Of a stretch of DNA of 64,000 bases, positions 27,001-35,096 are shown piece after piece. Every line of letters begins with the position of its first letter. Within the stretch, counting starts at the first letter, position 1. A program made the position numbers and the translations under genes. The notes under the pieces were generated by a model, which was not told the DNA's origin, did no database searches, and worked only from the letters and a program-made list of their open reading frames with translations. The stretch covers positions 44,052 through 108,051 of the forward strand of contig URUU01000002.1 in the NCBI GenBank assembly GCA_900551235.1, written 5' to 3'. This DNA comes from an uncultured Lachnospiraceae bacterium. Lineage in GTDB: Bacteria > Bacillota > Clostridia > Lachnospirales > Lachnospiraceae.

Positions 27001-27596
27001 AGGTTGGCTGCCTCTGCATCTGTCAGATAGTAATCACCTTTTTCTGCTTTACGGTCAGAACCTTCACCTGAGTTACGTGCCAGTACATAGACTGCAGTGT
27101 CGGTCTGATCTGCTGCCGCCGTTACATCTGTCTCTGCATAAGCTGCTTCTTTGTATACAAAGCTGTCAAACATACCACCTTTCCACTCAGATTCTGCTTT
27201 TTCGTATGCTGCATTCTGAGCATCCAGGAAAGTTTTATTTACTACCGTATATCCTGCATCCTTAAATCCCTGTTCTACAGAAATATTTGCACCGTTTTTC
27301 AGGTAAACATCACCGGATCCGGTACCCCCTTTGATCGTCTTATAGGAACCTACACCGAACAGTGCAACTTTTGTTCCTTTTGTCTTTGCGATCGGCAGGG
27401 AATTGTTGTTGTTCTCCAGAAGAACCATACCCTGTGTCGCTGCCTTCTGAGAGATTGCCGCGTTCTTTGCTTCACGCTGTGCAGTTGCATTTGGATCTGT
27501 AGACGCTGCAAATGTCGGCATTACGCTCGTTCCGACCATAGCTGCTACCAGCGCCATAGAAATCGCTTTCTTTGACCATTTTTTTGAGTGATTCAT
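24090..27596 (-). CDS. Secreted GH3 beta-glycosidase with reversed domain order and a surface tail
   Basis: The 1168-residue protein has a signal peptide (residues 1-30: basic start, hydrophobic core, FAAS). Domain order is reversed relative to most GH3 enzymes. The GH3 C-terminal (acid/base) domain comes first (about 40-330), then a fibronectin-like domain (about 350-460). The GH3 TIM-barrel domain (about 590-960) holds SDGPAGIR, NIHRNPLCGRNFEYYSEDP, LKHFAFNNQE and the nucleophile Asp in VMTDWYS near 904. A Tyr/Thr-rich insertion lies within the barrel. The tail has an Ala/Lys/Glu coiled coil (about 1000-1070) and a Lys-rich fibronectin-like domain ending RTAKIK. It likely acts on plant or host beta-glycosides outside the cell. 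No LPXTG motif is present. Upstream repeats suggest AraC-type control. Confidence 0.92.
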   Translation of the reverse strand: MNHSKKWSKKAISMALVAAMVGTSVMPTFAASTDPNATAQREAKNAAISQKAATQGMVLLENNNNSLPIAKTKGTKVALFGVGSYKTIKGGTGSGDVYLKNGANISVEQGFKDAGYTVVNKTFLDAQNAAYEKAESEWKGGMFDSFVYKEAAYAETDVTAAADQTDTAVYVLARNSGEGSDRKAEKGDYYLTDAEAANLKLLGQKFKNVVVVLNTGGIIDTNFFNGKGGYAANDSLNRGKIEGLDSLVLMSQAGMNGGRALVQILNGEVNPSGKLTDTWAVDYNDYPSSAAFSWNDAVHKDGETTEESNAANTAATAEEVYNDDIYVGYRYFDTFGKKVAYEFGYGESYTDFDIEVKSVQADADTIDVVANVTNTGAVTGKEVVEVYFSAPAGDLDKPYQELAAYQKVEVKPGETKAVNISFGTDEMASYDENKEQYVLEDGTYKIRVGNSSRNTVEAADISLDKDVVTEKAANALGMTKDKMQAGTYTADHVVAKGGAYKMDILDEKSKGYGTGITPTTDGLSAAKASLSLSASGFGKTETHDYTDGKVTSYISEDTTTDSNAYSKNAALDKETKKNVKAAKDATLVDVVNGKLTMEELAANMSSTELADLVEGGTYNGLSAGTSSSAVIGSQADSVYGAAGETTSNLYNSRYIPNIVLSDGPAGIRITNEYIMYDLVPTDAKFDANKTYYTGTYSWFGTTYTEIKFANEAEYNAEVAKGTSLYTTTGTKYYQYCTAMPIGTLLAQAWDPTVIEEVGRAVGEEMLEYGVTSWLAPGMNIHRNPLCGRNFEYYSEDPLISGEAAAAETKGVQTKADGTYSGIGVTLKHFAFNNQEQQRMGSNSVVSERAAREIYLKGFEIGVKEAQPDYIMSSYNMVNGYPTFENYGLLTTMLRDEWGFEGFVMTDWYSVGRVNGVNAGKNVQGLLMWAGNDCEMPGGNVDNILKALNTDKTLRLGDLQKSAVNMLNVIAKSAVFENMLDKLATSDDAVTAAEAKSAKAVLAQNKAQKVVEDTKKELEDAKHQSKVNSAAAQEQIAKAEKAKADAEAAAKAAKAEADAAKAEAAAAKASLDKNVFTAKKGTVRKVTAKKKSAVVTIKKVTGAEGYQVQYSKKANFKSAKKVTTKTTKATLKKLKKGSRYYVRVRAFKTINGKKVYTKYSAAKRTAKIK

Positions 27597-27654
27597 AAGT
27601 TACCTCCTTAACACACTTGTTAGATTTTGAACAATTCCCTTGGGTTTCCGATCT

Positions 27655-27672
27655 CATGGGAACCGTTCCATG
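27655..27672. promoter_or_regulatory. Palindromic operator at the GH3 transcription start
   Basis: CATGGGAACCGTTCCATG is a near-perfect palindrome (one extra G) placed just downstream of the -10 box, over the expected start point. It resembles LacI/CcpA-type sites in shape but does not match the full cre consensus. A repressor role is inference. Confidence 0.5.
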
Positions 27673-27674
27673 TG

Positions 27675-27703
27675 TTTGTATGATAACTCTTTTTTTCGTT
27701 CAA
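27675..27703 (-). promoter_or_regulatory. GH3 gene promoter
   Basis: On the minus strand TTGAAC (27698-27703), 17 bases, TACAAA (27675-27680). The -10 box is weak, consistent with an activated promoter. Confidence 0.6.
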
Positions 27704-27709
27704 AGCTAC

Positions 27710-27760
27710 TCATTTTCCGTCATAAATTGTTCATTTTCCGTTCTCTTTATTCATTTTCCG
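27710..27760 (-). repeat. Three helically phased direct repeats upstream of the GH3 promoter
   Basis: On the minus strand CGGAAAATGA occurs at 27751-27760, 27731-27740 and 27710-27719. Starts are 20 and 21 bases apart, two turns of DNA. The last copy ends seven bases ahead of the -35 box. The first contains the stop codon of the upstream lipoprotein gene. This is the usual layout for AraC-family activator sites; the response regulator at 31078-32310 is the obvious candidate. Confidence 0.6.
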
Positions 27761-29259
27761 GCTTTTTGACCTTCTTTTTCTTTTTTCCATGCCTGATACT
27801 GCTTTGAAACTTCTTTCACAAGCTGTTCACTTCCGGCTTCTCTTAGCTTCTGCCGGAATTCTTCCAGATAGGCTTCCATGCTCTGACCATCTTCTGTCAT
27901 TCCCGCATTTTGAAACTTCCTGTATTCTGACACGATCGCCCTGATTTTCTGCATATCCACAGTGATCTTACTTTCATCCAGCCAGAATCCATATGCCGGC
28001 GAAACTTCTGCCGATGCTTCAAATTCCGCGAAGTCTTTCTCCAGATCTTCCGACATTCCGCTCCAGATCCCGGCTTTTGGCGTGTTGAACTGCCATTTGA
28101 CGGAGCAGGTATAGCCGACATTGTTCTCCGTTACACCATCCGGAAAAGAAAAGCTGCCATCCTCCTCTACCTCATAGTGAAGACCTTCCACGCCGTAAAG
28201 GATCACATTCAGTACTTCCTCATCATTGTACAGAAGCTCCAGCACTTTTACGGCTTCTTCCGGATACTTTGTTTCCGAAAAAATACTCCAGACGGTGATC
28301 CAGTCGTCTTCGGTATCCAGCACCGGTGCCCGGTCAAACGGGATAATGATCACTTTGTCCCCGTAAATACTTTCTTCATACTGCATCTCATCCGGTTTGA
28401 CAACAAATTCGGCTGCAAAAGCTTCCCCTGAGATGACCTGGGACTGTCCTGTTTCTATATTGGTAAGAATATTATCTGCCAGATAACCTTTCTCCTGCCA
28501 GCGTCTTGCAAGCTCTGCCCGTTTTGTATAGGCGGCGCTCTCATAAACGTTGCAGACAGTATCATCTGTTCCTTCATATAAAATACCGGAAATGCAGCCA
28601 TCCAGCATATCGGCGATCGGTGCACGTTCGATTACCGCATTTGCGCGCTTTTCCAGTGCCCATGGCACAACATCCGGACATTCCTCTTTTATAATATCAA
28701 ACAACGGCTCCAGATCCTCCGGCTTATGGATATCCGAGACATCCAGATGATATTTTTCCACATACGAGCGGTTCAGGATCACACCATTTGTGTGAATGTC
28801 ACTTAAAGCTTTTGGAATCCCGTAAATGCCTTCTCTTTCCTCCTCCGGAAGCGGAGTTTTCTCTTGCAGCACTTCTCTTAAACAGGAATTTTCCGAAAGG
28901 AACGGCTGCAGATCGAGCAGCAGGTTCTTCTCCCGGTAATCTTCAAACTGATTATAATAAATATTGAGGATATCCACCCCCATCTGCCGGTTTTTATAAT
29001 AGCTGTTTCCATAGCTGCTGTTCAGTCCCGTCCAGACAAGCTGTGCACGCACACCGATCTTTTCTTCCGTCAGATCTCCAAGCTTCTGATTGACGGTATA
29101 CAGATCCCTGCTAAGTCCGGTTCTTGCGCTGATACCAATATTCACAGTCGGAACCTGTGATTTTTCTTCCTTCGGACTTTGTCTTGTGCATCCGCAAAAG
29201 AGCAGTGTAATTGTCACAAAAAACAACACTGTTTTTAAAATTTTGTTGTGTATTTTCAT
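27751..29259 (-). CDS. Extracellular solute-binding lipoprotein (family 1 type)
   Basis: This 502-residue protein has a lipoprotein signal peptide (KILKTVLFFVTITLLFCGC; lipobox ending in Cys at about 22) and the layout of a family 1 sugar-binding protein: VNIGISARTG start, IYGIPKALSDIHTNGVILN mid-section and C-terminal helical lobe. AAGGAAG six bases ahead of ATG 29259 sets the start. No transporter permease follows; the GH3 gene does. It is divergent from a sensor kinase gene. In related loci such proteins either feed an ABC transporter encoded elsewhere or present ligand to the kinase. The second option fits here but is inference. Confidence 0.85.
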   Translation of the reverse strand: MKIHNKILKTVLFFVTITLLFCGCTRQSPKEEKSQVPTVNIGISARTGLSRDLYTVNQKLGDLTEEKIGVRAQLVWTGLNSSYGNSYYKNRQMGVDILNIYYNQFEDYREKNLLLDLQPFLSENSCLREVLQEKTPLPEEEREGIYGIPKALSDIHTNGVILNRSYVEKYHLDVSDIHKPEDLEPLFDIIKEECPDVVPWALEKRANAVIERAPIADMLDGCISGILYEGTDDTVCNVYESAAYTKRAELARRWQEKGYLADNILTNIETGQSQVISGEAFAAEFVVKPDEMQYEESIYGDKVIIIPFDRAPVLDTEDDWITVWSIFSETKYPEEAVKVLELLYNDEEVLNVILYGVEGLHYEVEEDGSFSFPDGVTENNVGYTCSVKWQFNTPKAGIWSGMSEDLEKDFAEFEASAEVSPAYGFWLDESKITVDMQKIRAIVSEYRKFQNAGMTEDGQSMEAYLEEFRQKLREAGSEQLVKEVSKQYQAWKKEKEGQKAGK

Positions 29260-29298
29260 ATTTTTCTTCCTTTCCGACCACAAATACGTTACAATAAT

Positions 29299-29312
29299 AT
29301 GGATAAGTCCAT
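29299..29312. promoter_or_regulatory. Palindrome between the divergent lipoprotein and sensor kinase genes
   Basis: ATGGA-TAAG-TCCAT is a perfect 5-base inverted repeat in the 82-base divergent gap. No strong promoter boxes were found for either gene. It may be a shared operator. Confidence 0.35.
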
Positions 29313-29341
29313 GGGCAATCGATACTTATTGGAGGTCTTTT

Positions 29342-31057
29342 ATGAAAAAACATAAACCACTGTTTTTTAAATCTGCCACAAAAAAGAAATTATTATGGAT
29401 GTATCTGCTCACCAGTATTCCGCTGCTTCTGTGTATCCTGACCGGAAGCGAATACGGAAAGCGTCTTTTGCTGCAGCAAAGTATCCAGTACAATCATAAC
29501 ACGCTTTCTTTGCAGCTTGCAACTGTGGATACTTCCCTTGACCATATTTCAAATTATCTTGCTTCTTTTCTTCTGGACAGCCAGAATTACCGGACGCTGG
29601 CAGATGGTGAAGCTGCACCCCTGGAAGAGCTTGCCATTCTTGACAGTTTTACAGAGTATCTTGATACTTACAACAGTACCGTCAGTCTGTTTTTCTATAT
29701 TCCAGGTCAGGACATTCTTATCCTGCAGAGTGCTAACTATGACTCTTACAGTGACCGTCAGCAAATGCGCCGTTATATCCGCCTGGCCTGTCGCAAAAGA
29801 ACATTTCCCGCCTCCAAACCGCAGATCAGCGGCTGGTCTTTTTTGCGCTTTGGGTAGAAAGGGTATCTCATGGAGCTGATGGAATATCAGAATGTCTATG
29901 TCGGTGCTTTTGGTGCAGGTGAATATATTTTCTCAGACTTTAAGGAACTGACAGCCAGTACACATGGAGCTTTCATTCTCTCCAACCTGGATTCCGTCGA
30001 GGAGCTTCTCTTTGGTGCCCCGCAGCTCAACCGTGGGCACTGTGTAGAGATTCCGGTCGATTCCGCGAAGAATCATTACCGGATTCTTCTTTACATCCCG
30101 ACTTCCGATATTCTCGGTGCTTTTTCCTGGTTCCAGTATGCGATCCTGTTCCTTGCAGCAGCCACTTTTCTGTTTCTTTCCGTAATGCTGATCCTCATCT
30201 GGAGACAGATGATATCTCCGGTACTTCAGATCATCACTGCCATGGAAGCAGTCGAACAGGGTGATTTTGACAGCAGCCTGCCAATCCCGGATACGCACGA
30301 TGAATTTGCCAGACTGACGGAAACGTTCAATTATATGATCAGCCAGATCCATGACCTGAAACTGCAGATTTACGAAGAAAAACTGAACCGTGTCTATGCC
30401 GAGCTTCAGTACCTTACCCTTCAGATCAAACCGCACTTCTTTCTAAACTGCCTGAATCTGATCTACAGTCTGGGACTGAGCGGACGTTCGGAGCTGATCG
30501 TTGATTTTTCTTCTACTCTGATGAAGTATTTCCGCTACCTGTTCAAGAGTTCGGACAGTATGGTTGTTTTATCAGAAGAGCTTACGCATGTAAAAAATTA
30601 TCTGCATATCCAGCAGATCCGTTTCCAGAACGACCTGCACCAGCAGTTCCGGATCGATCCGGATGCCAAAAAAATGAAGATCCCGGTACTGACACTGCAC
30701 ACCTTTGTGGAAAATATTTTCAAGCATGGCTGTTCCGAATCTTCTCCTATGGAAATCAGCATCACCGCCATGCCTGTCCAAAAGGAAGAACAGACTTATC
30801 TGTCACTGACCATCGAAGATAACGGACCTGGTTTTTCATCAGAAGCACTTGAACTGCTTTCAAAAGAAGAAGCACCTTCCCGGAAAGCAGGTGAAAAACA
30901 TATCGGCATCCGCAATGTCAAACAGAGACTTTCTTATATATATGGAGATCATTACGTTCTGAAATTTGAAAATCGTCCGGAAGGCGGAGCAAAAATAATC
31001 CTGCTCCTGCCGCAGATGCATCCAGCTTCTGCCCCTGCATTTTCCGAAACAGAATAG
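29342..31057 (+). pseudogene. YesM-type sensor histidine kinase interrupted by one in-frame TAG
   Basis: Read through the TAG at 29855-29857, this would be a 571-residue two-helix sensor kinase. It has a first membrane helix near 15-35, an extracellular sensor region, and a second helix near 265-290. A HAMP domain follows (about 295-345), then the His_kinase domain with QIKPHFFLNCLNLIYSLG (phosphorylated His) and a HATPase domain with ENIFKHG and DNGPGF. The frame is kept on both sides of the TAG, and the sequence continues naturally (FLRFG-stop-KGYLMELMEYQ), so a CAG-to-TAG change fits. A weak AAAGGG lies six bases ahead of ATG 29870. Restart there would give a 395-residue kinase lacking the first helix and half the sensor. 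The partner regulator downstream is intact. Confidence 0.85.
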
Positions 31058-31077
31058 ATGAAAGGAAGTATACACCT

Positions 31078-32310
31078 ATGAATTTACTGCTTGTAGACGA
31101 CGAAGCATTTGCACTTGAAGCACTTGAGCATGCCATCGACTGGAAGTCGCTTGGCATTGATCAGGTTTTTTCCTGCGGCAATATCCGCAGAGCCGAGCAG
31201 ATCTGTGAAGAATCCGGCATCCAGATCGTGATCTGCGACATTGAAATGCCAAATGGCACCGGTCTGGATTTTGCACGCTGGCTGTCAGAACACCATCCTG
31301 ATATCATGTTCCTGTTTCTGACCTGCCATTCGGATTTTTCTTTTGCCAAAGAAGCGATCTCCTATCATGCGTTCGCTTATCTTCTGAAACCATTTGATGT
31401 CACGGAGATCCGCCAGTCTGTTACCGAAGCTATCCGTCAGATCGAAAACCGCCGGAAACTGAACCGAACCCTTTCAGCGCCTCAGCCTGCAGAACGCCTT
31501 CTGGCTTCGGAACATTTCTGGCTTCAGCTTGTAAACGGCTCCTACCAGAACAGCGATGCCGATTATATTTTGTGGGATGCATCCAGAAACCATGTCTTTT
31601 TTGATAAGGATGCCTGTTTTGTTCCCACTTTGTTCTATATTGTTTCGCTGCCCTCTGAAGATACCGACCTTGGTGTATTGTCCTACTGCATCAAAAATGC
31701 ACTCAATGAACTTTTTATGCAAAATCCCGGATGTCCCCCGGCGATCGAACTCAAACCCTGCTTTTTCCTTTCCTTTCTTTCACCGGAACTGTTTTCCGAC
31801 AAAAAACTCTGTCAGAAACACTGCAACGATGTGATAAGCTTTTTCTGCCAGAAATTCGCTGCTCCGCTTCAGGTTCTCTCCGGCACAGAGGGCAATTATC
31901 TTACATTTCAGAGGCAAAGCGATTTTCTGCTGGAACAGGCCTCTGCTGCCATAGAAGCAGTCAGCGATACCGATGATACTGAAAAATCTGCCTGCATTGT
32001 GCGTAAGATTCTGGAACTGATAAAAGAGGACAAAAGTCTTACACGCGAGGAACTTGCCGCACAGGTCTTTTTAAGTCCCGATTACCTCGCCAAAATCTTC
32101 AAAAAAGAAACCGGTAAACGCATCAGTGATTATTTATCCGAGGTCCGGCTTCAGGAAGCTCAATACCGCCTGACAGAAACCAGCCAGAGTATCAGTGAGA
32201 TCGCTTCTTCTCTTTCGTACTCCAACTTTTCCGGTTTTTCCAGAATGTTTAAAAATGAAACCGGACTTTCCCCGGCCGAATACCGGAAAAAATACCGCAA
32301 ATCTTCTTAA
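31078..32310 (+). CDS. AraC-type response regulator (YesN-like)
   Basis: The 410-residue protein has a receiver domain (about 1-120) with LLVDDE, the phosphorylated Asp in ICDIEMPNG near 55, TCHSDF and the conserved Lys in LLKPFD. A middle region follows, then a two-helix-turn-helix AraC domain (about 310-405) with SPDYLAKIFKKETG and NFSGFSRMFKNETGLSP. It lies 20 bases after the sensor kinase and is its partner. Likely targets are the adjacent lipoprotein and GH3 genes, given the phased repeats at 27710-27760. Its stop overlaps that of the converging ABC permease gene within a shared TTAA. Confidence 0.93.
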   Translation: MNLLLVDDEAFALEALEHAIDWKSLGIDQVFSCGNIRRAEQICEESGIQIVICDIEMPNGTGLDFARWLSEHHPDIMFLFLTCHSDFSFAKEAISYHAFAYLLKPFDVTEIRQSVTEAIRQIENRRKLNRTLSAPQPAERLLASEHFWLQLVNGSYQNSDADYILWDASRNHVFFDKDACFVPTLFYIVSLPSEDTDLGVLSYCIKNALNELFMQNPGCPPAIELKPCFFLSFLSPELFSDKKLCQKHCNDVISFFCQKFAAPLQVLSGTEGNYLTFQRQSDFLLEQASAAIEAVSDTDDTEKSACIVRKILELIKEDKSLTREELAAQVFLSPDYLAKIFKKETGKRISDYLSEVRLQEAQYRLTETSQSISEIASSLSYSNFSGFSRMFKNETGLSPAEYRKKYRKSS

Positions 32311-33110
32311 TTCTGTCTCTGGCAGACATGTTCCAGCCTGCCAAGCAGGGTATACAAAAGCATAGCGATCACACAGAGGATCACGATCGACATGATCACC
32401 CAGTCCAGCTTAAATACCTGGGAACCATAAATGATCAGATAACCAAGACCACACCGTGCACCGATGAACTCACCGATCACAACCCCTACCAGGCACAGAC
32501 CGATGTTGACCTTCATGATACTGAGAATATTCGGGATCGTCCCTGGCAGCACTGCCTTTAAAAGAGTATCTTTCTTCGTACCGCCCAGGGTATAGATCAG
32601 TTTTTCTTTTTCCGGAGAAATCTGTGAAAAACAGGTGTACAGATTCAGGATCGTTCCAAACACTGCCACCGACATTCCTGCCAGAATGATCGTTTTTACA
32701 TTGGCTCCCAGCCAGACGATCAGAAGTGGTGCAAGCGCTGATTTTGGCAGGCTGTTCAGCACGACCAGAGATGGTTCCAGGATCTTTGACACGGTTGGGA
32801 GCATCCACAAAAGTACTGCAATCAGGATGCCGCTTATCACCACCAAAGCGAAGCTGACCAGTGTCTCCATCAGCGTAACCCGGATATGAAGAAACAGTGT
32901 TCCATCTTTTGCCATCTCAAGGGCTGTCAAAAAAACCCTGGATGGGCTGCTGAAGATAAAGCTGTCGATCCACTTAAGCTCCGCTGCCAGCTCCCAGATC
33001 AGCAGAAATGCCAAGAACAGAAAAAGACGCATAAAAATCACCGTGCGCCTTTTTTTTCTTTCCATTTTCAGATACTTTTTCTGTGCAGCAGAAGGTTCAC
33101 GCATACTCAT
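32307..33110 (-). CDS. ABC transporter permease, nitrate/sulfonate/taurine type
   Basis: The 267-residue protein has about six membrane helices and the binding-protein-dependent permease loop GGTKKDTLLKAVLPGTIPNI (EAA-like). It belongs to the SsuC/TauC/ThiX-type group. Its start overlaps the ATPase gene by 14 bases. A substrate-binding gene is missing from this unit, so the substrate is open: sulfonates, nitrate-like anions or a thiamine precursor are known for relatives. No TPP riboswitch was seen upstream. Confidence 0.88.
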   Translation of the reverse strand: MSMREPSAAQKKYLKMERKKRRTVIFMRLFLFLAFLLIWELAAELKWIDSFIFSSPSRVFLTALEMAKDGTLFLHIRVTLMETLVSFALVVISGILIAVLLWMLPTVSKILEPSLVVLNSLPKSALAPLLIVWLGANVKTIILAGMSVAVFGTILNLYTCFSQISPEKEKLIYTLGGTKKDTLLKAVLPGTIPNILSIMKVNIGLCLVGVVIGEFIGARCGLGYLIIYGSQVFKLDWVIMSIVILCVIAMLLYTLLGRLEHVCQRQN

Positions 33111-33864
33111 TCAGCTCCTTCCAGATCAGATTAAAATAATCTTTAAACTGCGGTGCATTGCGTGCCTTCATCGGGGTACGCTCTTTCAGATCAAAACAGA
33201 TTTTCACTTCTTTTTTGATCTCTGCCGGTCTTTTTCCAAGAACCAGGATCCGATCTGCCATGCTGATCGCCTCTGACAGATCATGCGTTACCAGAATCGC
33301 TGTCTTCTGTTCTTTTTTTATGATTTTGTAAATATCTTCACAAACAGAAAGTCTTGTCTGATAATCCAGCGCAGAAAACGGTTCATCCAGCAAAAGCAGC
33401 TCCGGCTGCAGTGCCAGCGTCCGGATCAGTGCCGCCCTCTGCCGCATACCGCCGGACAACTGGGACGGTCTTGCCTTCCGAAATTCCCACAGACCATAAT
33501 CTTTTAACATCTGATCGACATGCCCGATATAAGATCTGTTCTTTTTTTTCTGAATTTCCAGCCCCAGCAGCACATTGCTGTAAATGTCCCTCCATTCAAA
33601 CAGATAGTCTTTCTGCAGCATATATCCAATGCGTTCTTTTTCCTGTTCTACGCTTTTCCCTGCAAAACGGATTTCGCCCTGTTCCGGCTTCAGCAGACCG
33701 CAGATCAGAGAGAGCAGTGTTGATTTTCCACATCCACTCGGTCCTACTACTGCTGTAAATTCCCCCTCTTCTATGGAAAAGGAAATATCTGCAAGCGTCT
33801 CTATCTCACCGCCCATGCTGTGATAGGCATAACTGACATGCTCAGCTTCCAACAGCTTAGACAT
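33097..33864 (-). CDS. ABC transporter ATP-binding protein, nitrate/sulfonate/taurine type
   Basis: The 255-residue ATPase has Walker A GPSGCGKST near 41, the signature LSGGMRQRAAL near 135, Walker B LLLLDEPFSALD and the switch His in LVTHDL. The start was set at ATG 33864, where AAGGAGG lies six bases upstream; the open frame extends further 5' without any ribosome site. It is the first gene of a two-gene unit with the permease and is divergent from queH. The binding protein must be encoded elsewhere. Confidence 0.9.
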   Translation of the reverse strand: MSKLLEAEHVSYAYHSMGGEIETLADISFSIEEGEFTAVVGPSGCGKSTLLSLICGLLKPEQGEIRFAGKSVEQEKERIGYMLQKDYLFEWRDIYSNVLLGLEIQKKKNRSYIGHVDQMLKDYGLWEFRKARPSQLSGGMRQRAALIRTLALQPELLLLDEPFSALDYQTRLSVCEDIYKIIKKEQKTAILVTHDLSEAISMADRILVLGKRPAEIKKEVKICFDLKERTPMKARNAPQFKDYFNLIWKELNEYA

Positions 33865-33930
33865 CTTATCCTCCTTCTTCTTGTTCTGCTTTATCTTATG
33901 AAATCCACTGCAAAAATGCTTCTGTATGGA

Positions 33931-33959
33931 TTGTCTGTTTTTCCGGTTTGTGCTATGCT
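33931..33959 (+). promoter_or_regulatory. queH promoter
   Basis: TTGTCT (33931-33936), 17 bases, TATGCT (33954-33959), with an extended -10 TGC. About 35 bases ahead of queH. Confidence 0.65.
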
Positions 33960-34000
33960 TTACGTGATGAACCAAAACATGCCAGAAAGGATGAGCTGCT

Positions 34001-34666
34001 ATGGCAAATAAAAGAAATTTCCAGAAAGAGCTGGAAGAGATCCTGAACAAAAAACAGCAGGACGGCATCGTTCCTTCTCTTTTTCTTCACAGTTGCTGCG
34101 CTCCCTGCAGCAGTTATGTGATCGAATATTTATCAGATTTTTTTAAGATCACGGTATTTTACTATAATCCTAATATCTATCCGGATGAGGAATACCGCCA
34201 CCGTGTAAAGGAACAGCAAAATCTGATCCGTCAGATTCCACAGAAATATCCGGTTTCGTTTCTCGAAGGGGATTTTGACAAAGAACGTTTCTATGAGATG
34301 GCAAAAGGACTGGAACAGGTTCCAGAAGGCGGAGAACGCTGTTTTCGCTGTTACCGCCTGCGTCTTGATCAGACCGCAAAGCTTGCAAAAGAACAGGGCT
34401 TTGATTATTTCTGCACCACGCTCTCCATCAGTCCTCTGAAAAATGCCCGGAAATTAAACGAAATCGGACAGGAGCTTGGCGATACTTATGGTATCCCATG
34501 GCTTCCTTCCGATTTCAAAAAGAAAAACGGTTATAAACGATCGGTAGAACTGTCCGCTCTCTATGGCTTATACCGCCAGGATTACTGTGGCTGTGTCTTT
34601 TCCAGGACAGAAAGAGAAGCTCAGCTCAGAGACCGCGGAACAGCTCCGCAACCGAACGTTCATTAA
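34001..34666 (+). CDS. queH: Epoxyqueuosine reductase QueH
   Basis: QueH (DUF208) does the last step of queuosine synthesis in tRNA, reducing epoxyqueuosine with an iron-sulfur cluster; it replaces the cobalamin-dependent QueG. The 221-residue protein has the cysteine pairs CCAPCSS near 28, GERCFRCYRLR near 105 and DYCGC near 197, plus YNPNIYPDEEY. AAAGGATG ahead of ATG 34001 supports the start. Its last 41 bases overlap the end of the convergent DUF2726 gene. No other queuosine genes are in the window. Confidence 0.94.
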   Translation: MANKRNFQKELEEILNKKQQDGIVPSLFLHSCCAPCSSYVIEYLSDFFKITVFYYNPNIYPDEEYRHRVKEQQNLIRQIPQKYPVSFLEGDFDKERFYEMAKGLEQVPEGGERCFRCYRLRLDQTAKLAKEQGFDYFCTTLSISPLKNARKLNEIGQELGDTYGIPWLPSDFKKKNGYKRSVELSALYGLYRQDYCGCVFSRTEREAQLRDRGTAPQPNVH

Positions 34667-35096
34667 AACTGCGCAGCCTTTTGAGCGGCAGATCTGCCGC
34701 TTTAAAGGCTTTGTCTTTAAATTTGTCACGTCTCTTCGCTTCCTGTGTATCATGACTGGCATCATCTAATTCCAGTGCAAACAGTACGTTCAGATTACGG
34801 TCGCAGATTACAAAGTCCACATGTTTCTGAGAAATCTTATAAAAATACTTCATATAATGCTGTTTATCATATACCCGCATCAGATCTTTCAGTCCCACTT
34901 TTGGGCAGATCAGACAATGATGACGGTCGGCTTCCTTTTTCAGGAGCAGATAACAGGCATACTCTCTCTTGGTCAGGATCGGCTGACGCTCATAGGGAAA
35001 ATAATTCCTCTCCAGAAGCCTTTTCAGAAAATAACCAAGAAGCAGCAGTGCTGCCGCACCGAAAAGGAGTGCGCCATAAAATTTCCAGTTATTCAT
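34626..35096 (-). CDS. DUF2726 membrane-anchored protein
   Basis: The 156-residue protein has one N-terminal membrane helix (FYGALLFGAAALLLLGYFL) and a DUF2726 domain (about 40-150). The domain has PILTKREYACYLLL, HVDFVICDRNLNVLFALELDD and a helical end. The D-x-n-E-L-D-D pattern looks like a PD-(D/E)xK nuclease-type fold, as suggested for this family. Its start overlaps the end of the helD gene by eight bases, so it is translated after HelD. Its 3' end overlaps queH tail to tail. Its role is unknown. Confidence 0.85.
   Translation of the reverse strand: MNNWKFYGALLFGAAALLLLGYFLKRLLERNYFPYERQPILTKREYACYLLLKKEADRHHCLICPKVGLKDLMRVYDKQHYMKYFYKISQKHVDFVICDRNLNVLFALELDDASHDTQEAKRRDKFKDKAFKAADLPLKRLRSFNERSVAELFRGL

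Noticed and set aside
29299..29312. Strong divergent promoter between the lipoprotein and kinase genes
   Set aside because: Only poor -10/-35 combinations could be drawn on either strand, so no promoter was annotated.
29855..29857. TAG read as an amino acid (pyrrolysine-like)
   Set aside because: No pyl genes or supporting context in the window, and the remaining genes use TAG as a plain stop; a point mutation is simpler.
33865..34000. TPP riboswitch ahead of the sulfonate/thiamine-type ABC genes
   Set aside because: No CTGAGA or ACCTGATCTGG-like segments in the gap on either strand.
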